A DNA stretch of 64,000 nt from Bacteroidota bacterium (lineage in GTDB: Bacteria > Bacteroidota > Bacteroidia > NS11-12g > UBA955): contig JAMLHC010000001.1 in the NCBI GenBank assembly GCA_023957335.1, positions 516,017-580,016 on the forward strand, read 5' to 3'. The notes under the pieces are model-generated. The model was not told the origin of the DNA and did no database searches. It saw only the letters and a list, made by a program, of their open reading frames with translations. Below are positions 15,700-25,415 of the stretch, piece after piece (the stretch's first letter is position 1; each line of letters opens with the position of its first letter). Both the position numbers and the translations under genes were made by a program.

Positions 15700-17798
15700 G
15701 GCTGGTCTTCTTCGGTAGTTAATGGATTTTCTACCGTTTGTGTTTCTTCAGGATTTTGCTGATTATTTTGAGGAGGGTTCAAATTATTAGTTTCGTTACT
15801 ATTATTAGCATCGGACTCACTCTCCATATAACTTTCATAAGTTGTTTTTGTATCAAAAGGTCTTTTGCCAATCAATGTTTCCAAGTCGGATTGGAATAGA
15901 ATCTCTTTGCGAAGTAACTCCTCAGCCAGTATTTCAATTTCATGCTTTTTCTCGGTCAAAAGCTTTTTCACTTTCATATAAGCATGGTCTATTATCCTAC
16001 GAACTTCTTCGTCAATTATCTCTGCCGTAGTCTCTGAATAAGGTTTTTGGTATGCAAACTCACCTGTTGGGTCATAGAAAGACACTTGTCCTACTTTTTC
16101 GCTCATGCCATAAATTGTTACCATGTTGTAAGCCATTTTAGTAACACGTTCAAGGTCATTTTGAGCACCGGTAGATATTTCACCAAAATTAATATCCTCA
16201 GAAGCACGTCCACCCAATGCCATACACATAGAATCGAGCAATTGATTGGTTCTGTATAAGAATTGTTCTTTGGGCAGATATTGAGCATAACCCAAAGCAG
16301 CAATACCACGAGGTACAATTGATACTTTTACAAGTGGGTCTGCGTGTTCTAAGAACCACCCTGCCACGGCATGCCCTGCTTCATGATAAGCCACAATTTT
16401 CTTTTCTTCGGGACTAATCAATTTGTTTTTCTTTTCTAATCCACCTATAACCCTGTCAATTGCATCCTGAAAATCTTGCATATCTACTGCGGGTTTGTTC
16501 TTTCTGGCGGCAATCAAAGCAGCTTCATTACATACGTTTGCAATTTCGGCTCCAGCAAAACCGGGCGTTTGGGCTGCAAGTTTTTTGGGGTCAACATCGC
16601 TTGCTTGCTTTACCGGTTTCAGATGAACTCTAAAAATCTGTTCTCTTCCTATTAAATCAGGTTTGTCAATAGAAATTTGTCTGTCAAAACGTCCCGGTCT
16701 TAATAAAGCAGAGTCCAAGATATCGGGTCTATTGGTAGCCGCAAGTATAATGACACCGCTGTCGGTACCAAAACCATCCATTTCTGTCAAAAGTTGGTTC
16801 AGCGTATTCTCTCTTTCGTCATTGCCTCCGCTCATAAGGTTTTTGCCTCTGGCTCTGCCAATAGCATCAATCTCATCAATAAAGATAATACAAGGGGCTT
16901 TTTCTTTTGCTTGCTTAAACAAATCTCGGACACGGCTTGCACCCACTCCAACAAACATTTCTACAAAATCAGAACCTGACAATGAGAAAAATGGCACTCC
17001 TGCTTCTCCTGCAACAGCTTTTGCCATAAGCGTTTTACCGGTTCCGGGAGGACCTACCAACAACGCTCCTTTGGGGATTTTCCCTCCAAGGTTAGTATAT
17101 TTCTTGGGGTTTTTAAGGAAATCAACAATTTCCATAACCTCCACTTTGGCTTCATCTAACCCTGCAACATCTTTAAAAGTGATATTTACTTTGGTATTCT
17201 TATCAAACAATTGTGCACGCGATTTGCCGATAGAGAAAATCTGTCCGGGACCACCGGCTCCTCCGCCCGACATTCTGCGCATAATAAACATCCACAATCC
17301 TATGAAAAGGGCTATCATGATGACCCATTGAAGTATAGGACCCAGAAAATCATGTTCGGTTTTGAAATCAACTGTAACTGCATTTACCTCATCAGGATGT
17401 TCTTTTCTGAGATTTTCCCATTGGGTCTGAAAGTAATCAACATTAGTTTCAAAATAATATTGAGGTGTTTCGGTATCTATAAAATTACGTGTCTTTTTGA
17501 GTTTGCTGTATTTATCATTTTCCAATGCTTCTTTGGTAAGATATACTTTGACAAGGGAGTTATTGACAATCTGAACCTTTTTAACATCTTTAGCTTCAAC
17601 CATTTTTTTGAGTTCCTCCCATGAAGACTGCACTCCGCTATCGCGAGGTATTATTTGCATAATCAACACCCCAATCAGTAAAAGAGCATATATCCAATAT
17701 GCATTAAATTTCGGTTGTCCCGGCTTCTTCTGACCCGATTCTCCCGGTTTATTCCCTTTAAAATCGTTATTAGGGTTATCTTTCTTATTTAGTTCCAT
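15696..17798 (-). CDS. ftsH: ATP-dependent zinc metalloprotease FtsH
   Basis: A 700-residue membrane AAA+ protease that degrades misfolded membrane proteins and regulators. Two helices (about residues 33-51 and 152-172) flank a periplasmic domain. The AAA module has Walker A GPPGTGKT (249-256), Walker B CIIFIDEIDAIG (303-314) and the second region of homology ending ATNRPDILDSALLRPGRFDR. The zinc site is HEAGH (472-476). The acidic, Asn-rich C-terminal tail is long. The start at 17798 is chosen because the -7-like TACCTTTG at 17822-17829 lies inside the longer frame that begins at 17855. It heads the ftsH - small exported - OstA-like unit. Confidence 0.96.
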   Translation of the reverse strand: MELNKKDNPNNDFKGNKPGESGQKKPGQPKFNAYWIYALLLIGVLIMQIIPRDSGVQSSWEELKKMVEAKDVKKVQIVNNSLVKVYLTKEALENDKYSKLKKTRNFIDTETPQYYFETNVDYFQTQWENLRKEHPDEVNAVTVDFKTEHDFLGPILQWVIMIALFIGLWMFIMRRMSGGGAGGPGQIFSIGKSRAQLFDKNTKVNITFKDVAGLDEAKVEVMEIVDFLKNPKKYTNLGGKIPKGALLVGPPGTGKTLMAKAVAGEAGVPFFSLSGSDFVEMFVGVGASRVRDLFKQAKEKAPCIIFIDEIDAIGRARGKNLMSGGNDERENTLNQLLTEMDGFGTDSGVIILAATNRPDILDSALLRPGRFDRQISIDKPDLIGREQIFRVHLKPVKQASDVDPKKLAAQTPGFAGAEIANVCNEAALIAARKNKPAVDMQDFQDAIDRVIGGLEKKNKLISPEEKKIVAYHEAGHAVAGWFLEHADPLVKVSIVPRGIAALGYAQYLPKEQFLYRTNQLLDSMCMALGGRASEDINFGEISTGAQNDLERVTKMAYNMVTIYGMSEKVGQVSFYDPTGEFAYQKPYSETTAEIIDEEVRRIIDHAYMKVKKLLTEKKHEIEILAEELLRKEILFQSDLETLIGKRPFDTKTTYESYMESESDANNSNETNNLNPPQNNQQNPEETQTVENPLTTEEDQP

Positions 17799-17821
17799 TC
17801 GTATTTGCGCGAATAAGTGTG

Positions 17822-17829
17822 CAAAGGTA
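17822..17829 (-). promoter_or_regulatory. -7 element of ftsH
   Basis: TACCTTTG on the minus strand, about 24 bases before the chosen ftsH start. No matching -33 TTG is seen at the usual distance. Confidence 0.45.
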
Positions 17830-17934
17830 TAACTTTGTAAGAATTTAATTGTCATGGCTTTTTATTTTCGGGCAAACAAGACATTTATACTATAATTGCA
17901 AGGTCATTCAGATAGTCAAAAAAAATTAAACATT

Positions 17935-19131
17935 ATGTACGGACAAATTCAACAATATCTCAGCGAAGAACTAAATAAAATCAAAGAAGCAGGACTTTTC
18001 AAAAACGAGAGAATTATTACATCGGCACAAGGGGCAGAGATAAAACTCTCAAATGGTCAAACTGTACTTAACTTTTGTGCAAACAATTACTTAGGATTGT
18101 CATCACATCCAAAGGTTATTGAAGCTGCAAAAAAGGGTCTTGATACCCATGGCTACGGGATGTCATCTGTACGGTTCATTTGTGGGACTCAGGATATTCA
18201 CAAAGAATTAGAAAGCAAGATAGCCGAGTTCTATCATACCGAAGACACCATACTTTATGCAGCGGCTTTTGATGCAAACGGTGGCGTATTTGAACCTTTA
18301 TTCAACGAACTTGATTGTATAATTTCAGACGAATTAAATCATGCTTCAATTATTGACGGAGTGCGACTTTGCAAAGCCCAAAGATATCGCTATAAAAATA
18401 ATGATATGGCAGATTTGGAGTTGCAATTACAAAAAGCCAACGAAGCAGGCATGCGCTTCAAACTCATTGTTACTGACGGGGTGTTCAGTATGGACGGTTA
18501 CGTAGCTCAACTTGACAAAGTATGTGACTTGGCTGACAAATATGATGCATTGGTAATGACAGACGAATGTCATAGTGCCGGTTTCATTGGCAAAACAGGT
18601 CGTGGCGTGCCTGAACTGTGCGGAGTCATGGGAAGGGTAGATATTATTACCGGAACATTAGGCAAAGCATTAGGAGGCGCAATGGGCGGATATACAACCG
18701 GTCGAAAAGAAATTATTGAAATGTTGAGACAACGTTCACGCCCTTATTTATTCTCCAATTCATTAGCCCCAAGCATTGTAAATGCAAGTATTGCAGTATT
18801 TGATTTACTTTCTCATACTACAGAACTCAGGGATAGACTTGAAGAAAATGTAAAATACTTTAAAGCAGGCATCAAACAATCTGGTTTTGATTTTAAAGAT
18901 GGTGATGCGGCTATTGTTCCCATCATGCTCTATGACGCAAAACTCAGTCAAGATATGGCGAACGAACTGCTCAAAGAGGGTATTTATGTAATTGGATTTT
19001 TCTATCCTGTTGTAGCCAAAGGGCAAGCCAGAATTCGTGTACAGTTATCCGCTGCTCACACAAGAGAACACTTAGACAAAGCGATTGCTGCGTTTACAAA
19101 AGTGGGGAAACTTTTAGGTGTAATTAAATAA
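17935..19131 (+). CDS. kbl: Glycine C-acetyltransferase (2-amino-3-ketobutyrate CoA ligase)
   Basis: A 398-residue PLP enzyme of the alpha-oxoamine synthase family, splitting 2-amino-3-ketobutyrate with CoA to glycine and acetyl-CoA in threonine breakdown. It shows [65 protein letters not shown] and the PLP lysine in [13 protein letters not shown]. The match to KBL is very close, although related serine palmitoyltransferase-like enzymes share the fold. An ATG at 17935 gives the standard N-terminus [13 protein letters not shown]; an upstream TTG is unlikely. A threonine dehydrogenase gene is not in the window. Confidence 0.9.
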   Translation: MYGQIQQYLSEELNKIKEAGLFKNERIITSAQGAEIKLSNGQTVLNFCANNYLGLSSHPKVIEAAKKGLDTHGYGMSSVRFICGTQDIHKELESKIAEFYHTEDTILYAAAFDANGGVFEPLFNELDCIISDELNHASIIDGVRLCKAQRYRYKNNDMADLELQLQKANEAGMRFKLIVTDGVFSMDGYVAQLDKVCDLADKYDALVMTDECHSAGFIGKTGRGVPELCGVMGRVDIITGTLGKALGGAMGGYTTGRKEIIEMLRQRSRPYLFSNSLAPSIVNASIAVFDLLSHTTELRDRLEENVKYFKAGIKQSGFDFKDGDAAIVPIMLYDAKLSQDMANELLKEGIYVIGFFYPVVAKGQARIRVQLSAAHTREHLDKAIAAFTKVGKLLGVIK

Positions 19132-19144
19132 CAAGGACGAAGCA

Positions 19145-19798
19145 TTACGCTTCTCCCCTATTTCGTTTACGAATTTTAATATTGGCTTTACTCTCGTTAC
19201 CTGCCACAAGGCGTTTAATGTTTTTTTGGTGTGTTAGTACAACCATAATTGCAGCCGAGATACCGAATGCCATAAAAAAAGGTTCATCCGGTTTAAAAAT
19301 AAAGAGCAATAACAAAGGGAAAGAAATTGTAGCAAGTATAGAACTCAATGAAACATATTTGGTTGAAAACAACACAACAAGAAACAAAGCCATGCATATC
19401 AAGGCAGGAACATAGTGTATTCCTATAACCATTCCCAAAAGCGTAGCAATTCCTTTTCCGCCTTTAAAATTTGCAAATACCGGTAGCACATGTCCTACCA
19501 CAGCCATCAAGCCACAAAGAAGTTGAAGATTTACGAATCGAGCCGAATAAATATCTACAAATCCCAATAACCAAGGTAAAGAAGCAGCAATTAAGCCTTT
19601 AGAAATATCCATCATCAGCACAAATATTCCGGCTTTGGTGCCTAATACACGGAACGTGTTTGTGGCACCAGCGTTACCACTACCATATTCTCTGATGTCT
19701 TTTTCGTAGAGAGCTTCTCCAACCCATACACTACTTGGAATGGAACCAAGCAAGTAAGCTAAAACCGTCAACCCGAGTATAATTAGATTCTCTGTCAA
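19145..19798 (-). CDS. plsY: Glycerol-3-phosphate acyltransferase PlsY
   Basis: A 217-residue polytopic membrane enzyme that transfers acyl groups from acyl phosphate to glycerol-3-phosphate, the first step of phospholipid synthesis. Motif 1 is LLGSIPSSVWVG, with GSGNAGATNTFRVLG as the phosphate-binding motif, and motif 3 is FKGGKGIATLLG. At least five hydrophobic helices. The start codon is TTG (19796-19798); no ATG is available in frame. A consensus promoter at 19830-19860 reads into it, separating it from the large gene upstream. The C-terminal tail is basic. Confidence 0.95.
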   Translation of the reverse strand: MTENLIILGLTVLAYLLGSIPSSVWVGEALYEKDIREYGSGNAGATNTFRVLGTKAGIFVLMMDISKGLIAASLPWLLGFVDIYSARFVNLQLLCGLMAVVGHVLPVFANFKGGKGIATLLGMVIGIHYVPALICMALFLVVLFSTKYVSLSSILATISFPLLLLFIFKPDEPFFMAFGISAAIMVVLTHQKNIKRLVAGNESKANIKIRKRNRGEA

Positions 19799-19829
19799 TT
19801 TTAGTTAAAGTTTCAAAAGTTTAAGGGCG

Positions 19830-19860
19830 CAAAGATATATTAATTTTCATCATTATTCAA
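19830..19860 (-). promoter_or_regulatory. Promoter of plsY
   Basis: Minus strand TTG (19858-19860), 20 bases, TATCTTTG (19830-19837). The -33 lies in the last codons of the 1490-residue gene; the leader would be about 26 bases. Confidence 0.65.
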
Positions 19861-22800
19861 ATCGTCTCAACAGCTTATCTATAGAACGCGGTGTTCCCCT
19901 ACGGAGACTATAGTCATCATTGGAAATTTTTTCTCCTTTGTCAAGAATAATTTGGTTGAATTTTTCATCGGTAGAATAGGCATACATCACTCCTCTGACA
20001 TAATTCAAATAGATAAACTCATTGGGATTTAATTCGATATAAATATGAATGTCATCTCCGCTTCTTTTTTTATCCACCACGATGATGGCCCCAAAACGTT
20101 TGTTAATATTCACCCCATTAATAGATGCCAAATCAATGGAACCATTGCAAATAAAGGAGTTTGTTCTGTTATTAAAATACCAATTGGATGCAGCCACAAA
20201 GAACATTGCTTTTTCAGGCGCTCTCTCATTCACTTCTTTTATATACAAATCCGTGTCGAATATCTCTTTTACTTTATCTGTTGCTTTGCCTACAGATTTA
20301 AAGAATTGGCTTGTTGCAACAACATTTTCCGAGTTCAAATTACCACTGTTTTTCACACGGCTGACAACCGATTTAGAGGCAGCAGATGTAGCATAAAACT
20401 CAGGCAGATTAGCGGCAAATGTGCTAGTTTTTACACTCACCGAAGAACCATAATTCTCATTTTTAACAAGTTCAACCATTCTTGTAACAGCTTCTTTGGG
20501 TAATGGAAAATCAAAATAGAAAGACCAATCAAAATTAAAAGTAGTATCACTTTCTTTCCATTCAGAAGTGCCCGCAAATCCACTTTTTATACCGGATTTC
20601 ACATTCAGACTCATACCATAACTTCCTTCAGTTTTGATGGTACGATTTTTATCATTTACCCTGATAACATTACCTTTCTCCTCTTTTTCGAACAACTTTC
20701 TTTTATCTCCCACAACAATATCACCGGTGTTATGGTCATAATATAGAACTCCCGAATCTAAGGTTACTTCGGGATTGGAGTAAGCTTGTTTCATCCCAAA
20801 CAACATTGGATATACCCTTACGCTATCCCCAGCCACAAAGAGTCCCGTCAGCAAAGGTCGGTTGTCCACATTGCGTGCATTGTTCACATCAATCACTACA
20901 TCCAAAGCATCCATTTCTCCCTTAAAACGCAACCATTGTCCGCTCACATAATCCATGGAATGAATAGGTTTTACAAAACCTGTATAAGTAATTGGTTTGT
21001 CTGTGCTGATAATTTTTGCCCAACCTTTATACCCAATCTCAACATCCAGATAAAAGCTCTGTGAATCCGTGATATTACCAACTCCCACTAAGTGTTTTTG
21101 CTCATCAATTTTAATGGAGTCCATATTGATCACATGCTGTTCTCCAAGCTTGGTTTTGAAGTCATATAATCCACTTGCACGAATATTATTCTTCCCGTAA
21201 ATTTTTGTATGTGCATTATATATTTTGTGGTATTTATCTACTCTATTGGCTTCAATCAGAGAGCTGTCAAGCCTGTCGATGTCCGCATCTTTTCGTACAA
21301 TTGCTTTGTTTGCAAAAGGATAGACTCTCGAATCTGCAACATCTATGAAAGGGATTTTCTCCATATATACCACATTTTCCTTCATATCAAAATCCGCATA
21401 AGAGCATTCAAACTTGAGTGAATCTTGGTCCGGCTTTGTGGAGACAAAGAAAGGTTTAACCGCAGGGAACTTAGTATTGGGACGCATTTCCATTCTTTTG
21501 TCATCCATTTTCCAAGTATAATCACTAAGGATTGTACCATATTGATTGGCCGGCAAATAGGTCATATTGTCGGGAGAATTGGCAATAAAATTACCTTTAC
21601 GTTTATCAAAATCTATATGAGACTCAACATTAGATGTTTGGAAGGCAAATACCTGCGGATCAATGGAGAAGATTCGAATACCGGAAGTATCCGCATCTAC
21701 TTTGTTTTTACCATAGATCATGTTCTTTGAGTAGAACTCTGCTTCGTTCCATTCTAATTGTCCGTTTCCGGCTAATGCAGTTGGTGAAAGGGCTAAAGTA
21801 CCTCCAAATTTATAATGAGTTTGAAACACATTAAATTTGGTTTCGTTGTGTGTAACCAACATCTTGTCTTCGTAGGGCAACCAACGGGTTGTTACATCCA
21901 CACCTGAAACCAGCGGATATTTGGAAGATTCCGGCAAATCAAATGTTTTGCTATTAGCTTGGGTTTCCTTGGGTAAAATCAAAAAGTCATCACTTTTGGT
22001 AGATGAGGTCTGGTATGTAATCTCTCCATTGCCATATAATCCTTTGTTACTTAAAGAAATATTCATTTTCCCATTACCCTTGCTTTTGTACATAGGCAAA
22101 TCTATATCTTTTACAAAACCCAAAGAATAATCGGGTTGGATGGTGAGTTCATATCTGAAATCAGGAAAAATATCTGCCGAAATAAAAGTACCCGGTAGTT
22201 TCAAATTAGCAGCAGTAAAATCATTGAGATTAGTAATGCGAAAAGGATCTACTCCAAAATAGAAGCTTTCTTTTTTATAACTAAAGTTATGTGTCTGCTC
22301 ATATTCATAATGCACTTTTGAACCTTTTTCAGAAGTAAAAATGGGGTAATCGGGATAATCCTTCTTTTTGAGTCCGGACTTATTCTTGGGATAGTCAAAT
22401 TCAATGGTTCCATATAAATCAGACAATACAGATTGCACTTTGCGCAAAGCCTGTGTTGTTTCGTCCGGATAATACAACACCATGGAATCGTAGTAAGTAT
22501 CTCGAATCATGAAAGCATTATAATCAAAATTAAAAGCTTTAGAGTAAAAATCGACTTTCCCTGCCCTAACAATCCCGCCAAAAGTCATATTGCGGTCTTT
22601 TTTGATGAGTACCTGCTGCTCATTAGGCACTGCAATACAGTTTTGGCTATCGCTAAAGGTAAACTTACGAACCCCTTCCACTTGCAGATTCATGTTGTTC
22701 AAACTCAGTGTAACATTTGGTCTGGCGGAAATAACTGAAAGCATTCGTACGACATCATAATCACGAACTTTCATATAATTATTTACATAGTTAAAGAGCC

Positions 22801-24325
22801 TGTCTCTCACTTCGATTGAGTCCGTTTTCATGTCATAAAAAATATAGCCATCATCGGCAAGGTTGATGATTTGCTCTTGGATATTTTCCTTTTTGCTGTT
22901 ATAAAATGCGCAATAATCATCCAAATGGAATTTTCTTTGACGAGTTTTTAGCGAGTAATCCCGCATTCGGTAAAGAGGATTATATGCCAAAATACCTTGA
23001 ACCTTTTCATATCTGAATTCCTTGAAAAAGTCGTTAGACTCAATTGCAACGGGCTTTTCGGGCGACATATTCCTAAATTCCACATAAGGTGTATTTTGTT
23101 TCCAAACAATTCGTTCCGCATCAATATCCACCCCATGAAAATTATCCTGAAAAGTCATTTGCATCAATCCTTTATCTCCTTTGTTGATGATAAGTTCTTT
23201 TTTATTGAAATCATACCGTATTTCTACTGCCGGATGGTAAATGGTTTTGTTGGAATCTAATAAAACCGTAAAAGAGGAATTCAAACTCAATACTACACCT
23301 TCGTCAATCTTAAAGGACTGAGATTGAAGAATCACGCGCGGTTTCTTATCTTGTAATAATGTGATAGTTACCGGGTCGGAGTTCACATTATCTCCGGTAA
23401 TGACTTTGCCAATAAGCGAAAAACCTCCACTGTATGTTGCCATATCGCCCACCAAGCCGTCAATTTTTACATTACCTTTATAGCTTGAAAACTTTGGGTA
23501 ATTTCCGTTTGCAAGCTGATCTTGGCTGGTAGAAAATGAAACCTGATCGGTAACTCTGCCTAAAACATCTCCTTTGAAATATTTAGGATAGCGCAAATAG
23601 GCACTATCAGCAGTGTAGGTACTGCCGGCAAGGTCAATTTTGTATGTTGTCAATCGGCATGATGCTTCTTCTTCTGCCATACCTACCCTTGACCAGTTTA
23701 TCTTTCCATTTTTGCCCACCCATGTTACTTTGTCAGGATAAAAAACACCTTCTGTATCATAGATTTGCATCTTATCCAAAAATGCTTCTCCGGTCAGGTT
23801 GAGGTATTTAAACTTGATTGCTACTCTACCATCATAAATAAGTTCAAACTTATTATTATCCGCATACCATTTTAACTGATCGGTACTATAGAGTATGTTT
23901 TCTGCAAAAAGTTTATTGGCTGTTTGTAGGAACGCTAGGTATTCCTTTGCATTCTTTGCCAACAGTTTACCACTGATATTCTGCCATTGCGTGAGTACTT
24001 TTTTGTCAATATTATTCGCAAAATAATAGTTGATGGTACTGACAAAAAGTTCGAAATATGGCTGCACAGTGAGCTTCCTAAACAACATATCTTCGCAGAT
24101 ATCTCTAATTGCCATTTTTTCTTTTTCATCAAACTTTCCTGCATCCCAGGCTGCTTTAAACTTTTGTGCCTCTTTGGCTACGTGTTCTTGCCCATTATCC
24201 ATCATGTGTTTTACCAACTCATTGATAAAAACCTCAGGCTCGGACGAAAAACTTTTCTGTTGCGCATTGAGCAATGTGCAAGAAAAAAGTAAGATAATAG
24301 ATAGTAGGATTTTAATTTTATTCAT
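19853..24325 (-). CDS. Very large exported protein, 1490 residues, family not recognised
   Basis: A signal peptide (ILLSIILLFSCTLLNAQQ, cleavage likely after NAQ near residue 22; the embedded FSC could alternatively be a lipobox) leads a 1490-residue protein with no other membrane helix. Residues about 25-150 are helical and charged (DNGQEHVAKEAQKFKAAWDAG, DICEDMLFRKLTVQPYF); the remainder looks beta-rich with many alternating aromatic/polar stretches, e.g. AYLRYPKYFKGDVLGRVTDQ, GNVKIDGLVGDMATYSGGFSLIGK, GNGEITYQTSSTKSDDF and FAGTSEWKESDTTFNFDWSFYF. This recurring 'G.v...a.ysgg' style recalls OstA-like, AsmA or TamB-type beta-strand scaffolds, but I cannot assign a family. It ends KLLRRFE with no sorting domain. 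It lies 79 bases after tpiA in the same direction; plsY downstream has its own promoter. Confidence 0.85.
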   Translation of the reverse strand: MNKIKILLSIILLFSCTLLNAQQKSFSSEPEVFINELVKHMMDNGQEHVAKEAQKFKAAWDAGKFDEKEKMAIRDICEDMLFRKLTVQPYFELFVSTINYYFANNIDKKVLTQWQNISGKLLAKNAKEYLAFLQTANKLFAENILYSTDQLKWYADNNKFELIYDGRVAIKFKYLNLTGEAFLDKMQIYDTEGVFYPDKVTWVGKNGKINWSRVGMAEEEASCRLTTYKIDLAGSTYTADSAYLRYPKYFKGDVLGRVTDQVSFSTSQDQLANGNYPKFSSYKGNVKIDGLVGDMATYSGGFSLIGKVITGDNVNSDPVTITLLQDKKPRVILQSQSFKIDEGVVLSLNSSFTVLLDSNKTIYHPAVEIRYDFNKKELIINKGDKGLMQMTFQDNFHGVDIDAERIVWKQNTPYVEFRNMSPEKPVAIESNDFFKEFRYEKVQGILAYNPLYRMRDYSLKTRQRKFHLDDYCAFYNSKKENIQEQIINLADDGYIFYDMKTDSIEVRDRLFNYVNNYMKVRDYDVVRMLSVISARPNVTLSLNNMNLQVEGVRKFTFSDSQNCIAVPNEQQVLIKKDRNMTFGGIVRAGKVDFYSKAFNFDYNAFMIRDTYYDSMVLYYPDETTQALRKVQSVLSDLYGTIEFDYPKNKSGLKKKDYPDYPIFTSEKGSKVHYEYEQTHNFSYKKESFYFGVDPFRITNLNDFTAANLKLPGTFISADIFPDFRYELTIQPDYSLGFVKDIDLPMYKSKGNGKMNISLSNKGLYGNGEITYQTSSTKSDDFLILPKETQANSKTFDLPESSKYPLVSGVDVTTRWLPYEDKMLVTHNETKFNVFQTHYKFGGTLALSPTALAGNGQLEWNEAEFYSKNMIYGKNKVDADTSGIRIFSIDPQVFAFQTSNVESHIDFDKRKGNFIANSPDNMTYLPANQYGTILSDYTWKMDDKRMEMRPNTKFPAVKPFFVSTKPDQDSLKFECSYADFDMKENVVYMEKIPFIDVADSRVYPFANKAIVRKDADIDRLDSSLIEANRVDKYHKIYNAHTKIYGKNNIRASGLYDFKTKLGEQHVINMDSIKIDEQKHLVGVGNITDSQSFYLDVEIGYKGWAKIISTDKPITYTGFVKPIHSMDYVSGQWLRFKGEMDALDVVIDVNNARNVDNRPLLTGLFVAGDSVRVYPMLFGMKQAYSNPEVTLDSGVLYYDHNTGDIVVGDKRKLFEKEEKGNVIRVNDKNRTIKTEGSYGMSLNVKSGIKSGFAGTSEWKESDTTFNFDWSFYFDFPLPKEAVTRMVELVKNENYGSSVSVKTSTFAANLPEFYATSAASKSVVSRVKNSGNLNSENVVATSQFFKSVGKATDKVKEIFDTDLYIKEVNERAPEKAMFFVAASNWYFNNRTNSFICNGSIDLASINGVNINKRFGAIIVVDKKRSGDDIHIYIELNPNEFIYLNYVRGVMYAYSTDEKFNQIILDKGEKISNDDYSLRRGTPRSIDKLLRRFE

Positions 24326-24404
24326 ATACCGTTCGATGAACTTTTTACTAACGACAAGAGTACCGGTATATTTGTTCCGATTTCAAAAATCATTCCACAG
24401 AATT

Positions 24405-25169
24405 TCAACCTGCTGCTTTAATAATTTCACAAAAATCTCTGGATTTAAGAGAAGCCCCGCCAACCAAACCTCCATCAATATCTGGCGCTGAAAACAACTC
24501 CTTTGCATTATCCGGTTTTACACTACCTCCGTAAATGATGCGGATACCGGCAGCAATTTCAGGAGAAAATATTTCGGCTAATTCTTCTCTGATATAGGAA
24601 TGAACATCCTGTGCTTGCTCGGTTGTGGCAGTCTTGCCCGTGCCGATTGCCCACACGGGCTCATAAGCAATGATGAGCTTGGACGGCTGAATATCATTAT
24701 CAACACCTTCCATCCCTTCCCACAACTGTGTTTTTATCACATCCCACAAATCACCATTTTCTCTTTCGTCAAGTGTCTCACCTATGCAATAAATAGGTGT
24801 CAAACCAGCGCCTATTACTTTTCTGATTTTTTGATTCAACAATTCATTTTCCTCTGAAAAATAGTGTCTGCGTTCTGAGTGACCAATAATCACATGTGTA
24901 CAGCCCACACTTTTGAGCATCTCAACAGAAATTTCTCCGGTATATGCTCCCGAATTTTCTTGATGCACATTTTGTGCGCCTATTTGGATATTGTGTTTTT
25001 CTATATTCTTTGCAATGGATGCAAGGCTAATATAGGGTGGAAACAAGATAATTTCAGCATCATTGCGGATTTCATCTTTGACAATCCCTTTGATTTCAGT
25101 TACTAACCCTAAAGATTCATTAAGGTCTTTGTTCATTTTCCAATTTCCGGCAACAATTTTTCTCCTCAT
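24405..25169 (-). CDS. tpiA: Triosephosphate isomerase
   Basis: A 254-residue TIM-barrel enzyme interconverting dihydroxyacetone phosphate and glyceraldehyde-3-phosphate. It shows the substrate-binding RRKIVAGNWKMN at the N-terminus, catalytic His in VIIGHSERRHYF, catalytic Glu in IAYEPVWAIGTGKTAT (also the mobile loop) and the phosphate-binding IIYGGSVKPDN and DGGLVGGASL. The ATG at 25169 (or 25175) is preferred: the longer frame to 25226 would include the -7-like element at 25198-25205. Confidence 0.97.
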   Translation of the reverse strand: MRRKIVAGNWKMNKDLNESLGLVTEIKGIVKDEIRNDAEIILFPPYISLASIAKNIEKHNIQIGAQNVHQENSGAYTGEISVEMLKSVGCTHVIIGHSERRHYFSEENELLNQKIRKVIGAGLTPIYCIGETLDERENGDLWDVIKTQLWEGMEGVDNDIQPSKLIIAYEPVWAIGTGKTATTEQAQDVHSYIREELAEIFSPEIAAGIRIIYGGSVKPDNAKELFSAPDIDGGLVGGASLKSRDFCEIIKAAG

Positions 25170-25197
25170 TATCATAGACTCTTTGTTTGAATTGGCG

Positions 25198-25205
25198 CAA
25201 AAATA
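25198..25205 (-). promoter_or_regulatory. -7 element of tpiA
   Basis: TATTTTTG on the minus strand, 28 bases before the tpiA ATG. No -33 TTG at the expected spacing. The rest of the 246-base divergent region to 25415 shows no gene, hairpin or repeat that I can support. Confidence 0.4.
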
Positions 25206-25415
25206 AGGTTTTATTACTCGAATCATACATAGTGTTCTGCCTTGCCCCTCTACTATATCCTATGCGCTTAGTGTAGTTAAAACATAAGTCAATTAACTTT
25301 CTTGTCCTGTTCTACATTTCGAACCATAGAAAAAAATGATGGATTGATTTTTTAGTATAGATATCACAAAAACATAAATTTACCTTTTTTGCGTTTAATG
25401 CAATTAAACATCATT

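Noticed and set aside
16663-17331. Long open frame (222 codons) antisense to ftsH
   Set aside because: It mirrors the conserved AAA region of ftsH; composition follows from the codon use of that gene and it has no family resemblance or promoter.
17799-17855. Longer ftsH with 19 extra N-terminal residues
   Set aside because: The extra residues cover a -7 promoter element and do not resemble FtsH N-termini.
19132-19152. GAAGC-ATTAC-GCTTC hairpin between kbl and plsY
   Set aside because: Five-base stem without T tract; too weak to call a terminator.
24326-24404. ATACCG/CGGTAT inverted pair before the large exported gene
   Set aside because: Only six-base arms separated by about 30 bases; expected by chance in AT-rich DNA.
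25170-25226. Longer tpiA with 19 extra residues
   Set aside because: TPI starts at RRKIVAGNWKMN; the upstream part contains the -7 element.
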